DNA from: Bacteroidales bacterium
Lineage (GTDB): Bacteria; Bacteroidota; Bacteroidia; Bacteroidales; JAAUTT01
Direction: 5' to 3'
DNA: 5,461 bases
Assembly (NCBI GenBank): GCA_025350365.1
Contig: JANXXY010000152.1
Location: forward strand, 1-5,461
This document shows, piece after piece, positions 5,247 through 5,461 of this stretch. The number at the start of each line of letters is the position of its first letter. Position 1 is the stretch's first letter. The position numbers were made by a program, and so were the translations under genes. Below the pieces are notes generated by a model, which saw only the letters and a program-made list of their open reading frames with translations, ran no database searches and was not told the origin of the DNA.

Positions 5247-5461
5247 ATGAAAAATATATTTCTCGGTATAGCAATAATTACCATAACATTGGCATCGTGC
5301 AGCAGCAATAACAACAATTCATCAGAAAATAAAAATAATGGTACACAAGCCATATTGCAGTCTGATAATGCGACTATAATAAAAGCATCTGATGCTAAGA
5401 ACACGGTTTTAATTAAGGAAATTTTAAGTGCATATTTACAATTAAAAAATGCTTTTACTGG
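5247..5461 (+). CDS. Lipoprotein with start of a DUF3347-like domain, 3' end outside the window
   Basis: An open frame starting with ATG at 5247 runs to the window edge without a stop (71 complete codons). It begins MKNIFLGIAIITITLASC, a lipoprotein signal peptide with lipobox LASC and lipidated Cys18, followed by a Ser/Asn-rich linker (19-32) typical of surface or periplasmic lipoproteins. Residues from about 53, VLIKEILSAYLQLKNAFTG, resemble the first helix of the DUF3347 domain ('ILxxYLxLKxAL'). That domain is common in Bacteroidota and often sits beside or within copper and heavy-metal efflux proteins, which agrees with the metal-binding gene just upstream. A terminator separates the two, so it should have its own promoter in 5134-5246, but none was recognised. 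The domain call rests on a short segment; the lipoprotein call is stronger. Confidence 0.75.
   Translation, partial: MKNIFLGIAIITITLASCSSNNNNSSENKNNGTQAILQSDNATIIKASDAKNTVLIKEILSAYLQLKNAFT

Noticed and set aside
5111..5311. Forward 66-codon frame across the terminator and the lipoprotein start
   Set aside because: It begins inside the terminator loop and overlaps the lipoprotein signal peptide, which has far better evidence (lipobox, domain match).
1..5461. CRISPR arrays, tRNA or rRNA genes, insertion-sequence ends
   Set aside because: No regularly spaced repeats of CRISPR size, no cloverleaf-like segment and no transposase or terminal inverted repeats were seen.

Overview
The window reads as a low-GC genome of the phylum Bacteroidota. 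Starts are preceded by A/T-rich leaders with no clear Shine-Dalgarno sequence, intergenic DNA is very AT-rich, and the closing gene looks like a DUF3347-type lipoprotein, a group typical of that phylum. This placement is inference; there is no rRNA or other marker here.

Positions 1-4553 hold a sulfur-assimilation locus, all on the + strand. It opens with the last 15 codons of a gene whose C-terminus resembles Cys/Met-metabolism PLP enzymes (MetY/MetB type). After a 182-bp AT-rich gap come five genes: a ThiF/MoeB/HesA-type E1-like adenylyltransferase (233-1036), a DsrE-family protein (1050-1535), a stand-alone TusA-like protein (1548-1772), a JAMM/Mov34 (M67) metallopeptidase overlapping it by 4 bases (1769-2167), and a 776-residue siroheme [4Fe-4S] sulfite/nitrite reductase carrying a second TusA-like domain at its C-terminus (2223-4553). 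The first four are spaced by 13, 12 and -4 bases and the last by 55, so they are probably one operon.

The adenylyltransferase, JAMM protease, sulfite reductase and possible MetY tail match the parts list of the protein-thiocarboxylate methionine pathway described in Wolinella succinogenes (HcyF, HcyD, Sir, MetY). There, sulfide from sulfite reduction is loaded on the C-terminus of a small ubiquitin-like carrier, added to O-acetylhomoserine, and released by the protease. Two things differ here. No ubiquitin-like carrier (HcyS/ThiS/MoaD) is visible, and three persulfide-relay modules (DsrE, TusA, and TusA fused to the reductase) are present. The likely reading is that sulfur from the reductase is passed protein-to-protein rather than released as free sulfide.

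Positions 4554-4755 are a non-coding gap. A second, unrelated theme then begins: a small secreted heavy-metal-binding protein with a Met/Lys/His-rich repetitive tail (4756-5085), a strong intrinsic terminator (5095-5133), a 113-bp gap, and the start of a lipoprotein with the beginning of a DUF3347-like domain, cut by the window edge (5247-5461). These two are likely envelope metal (copper-type) handling genes.
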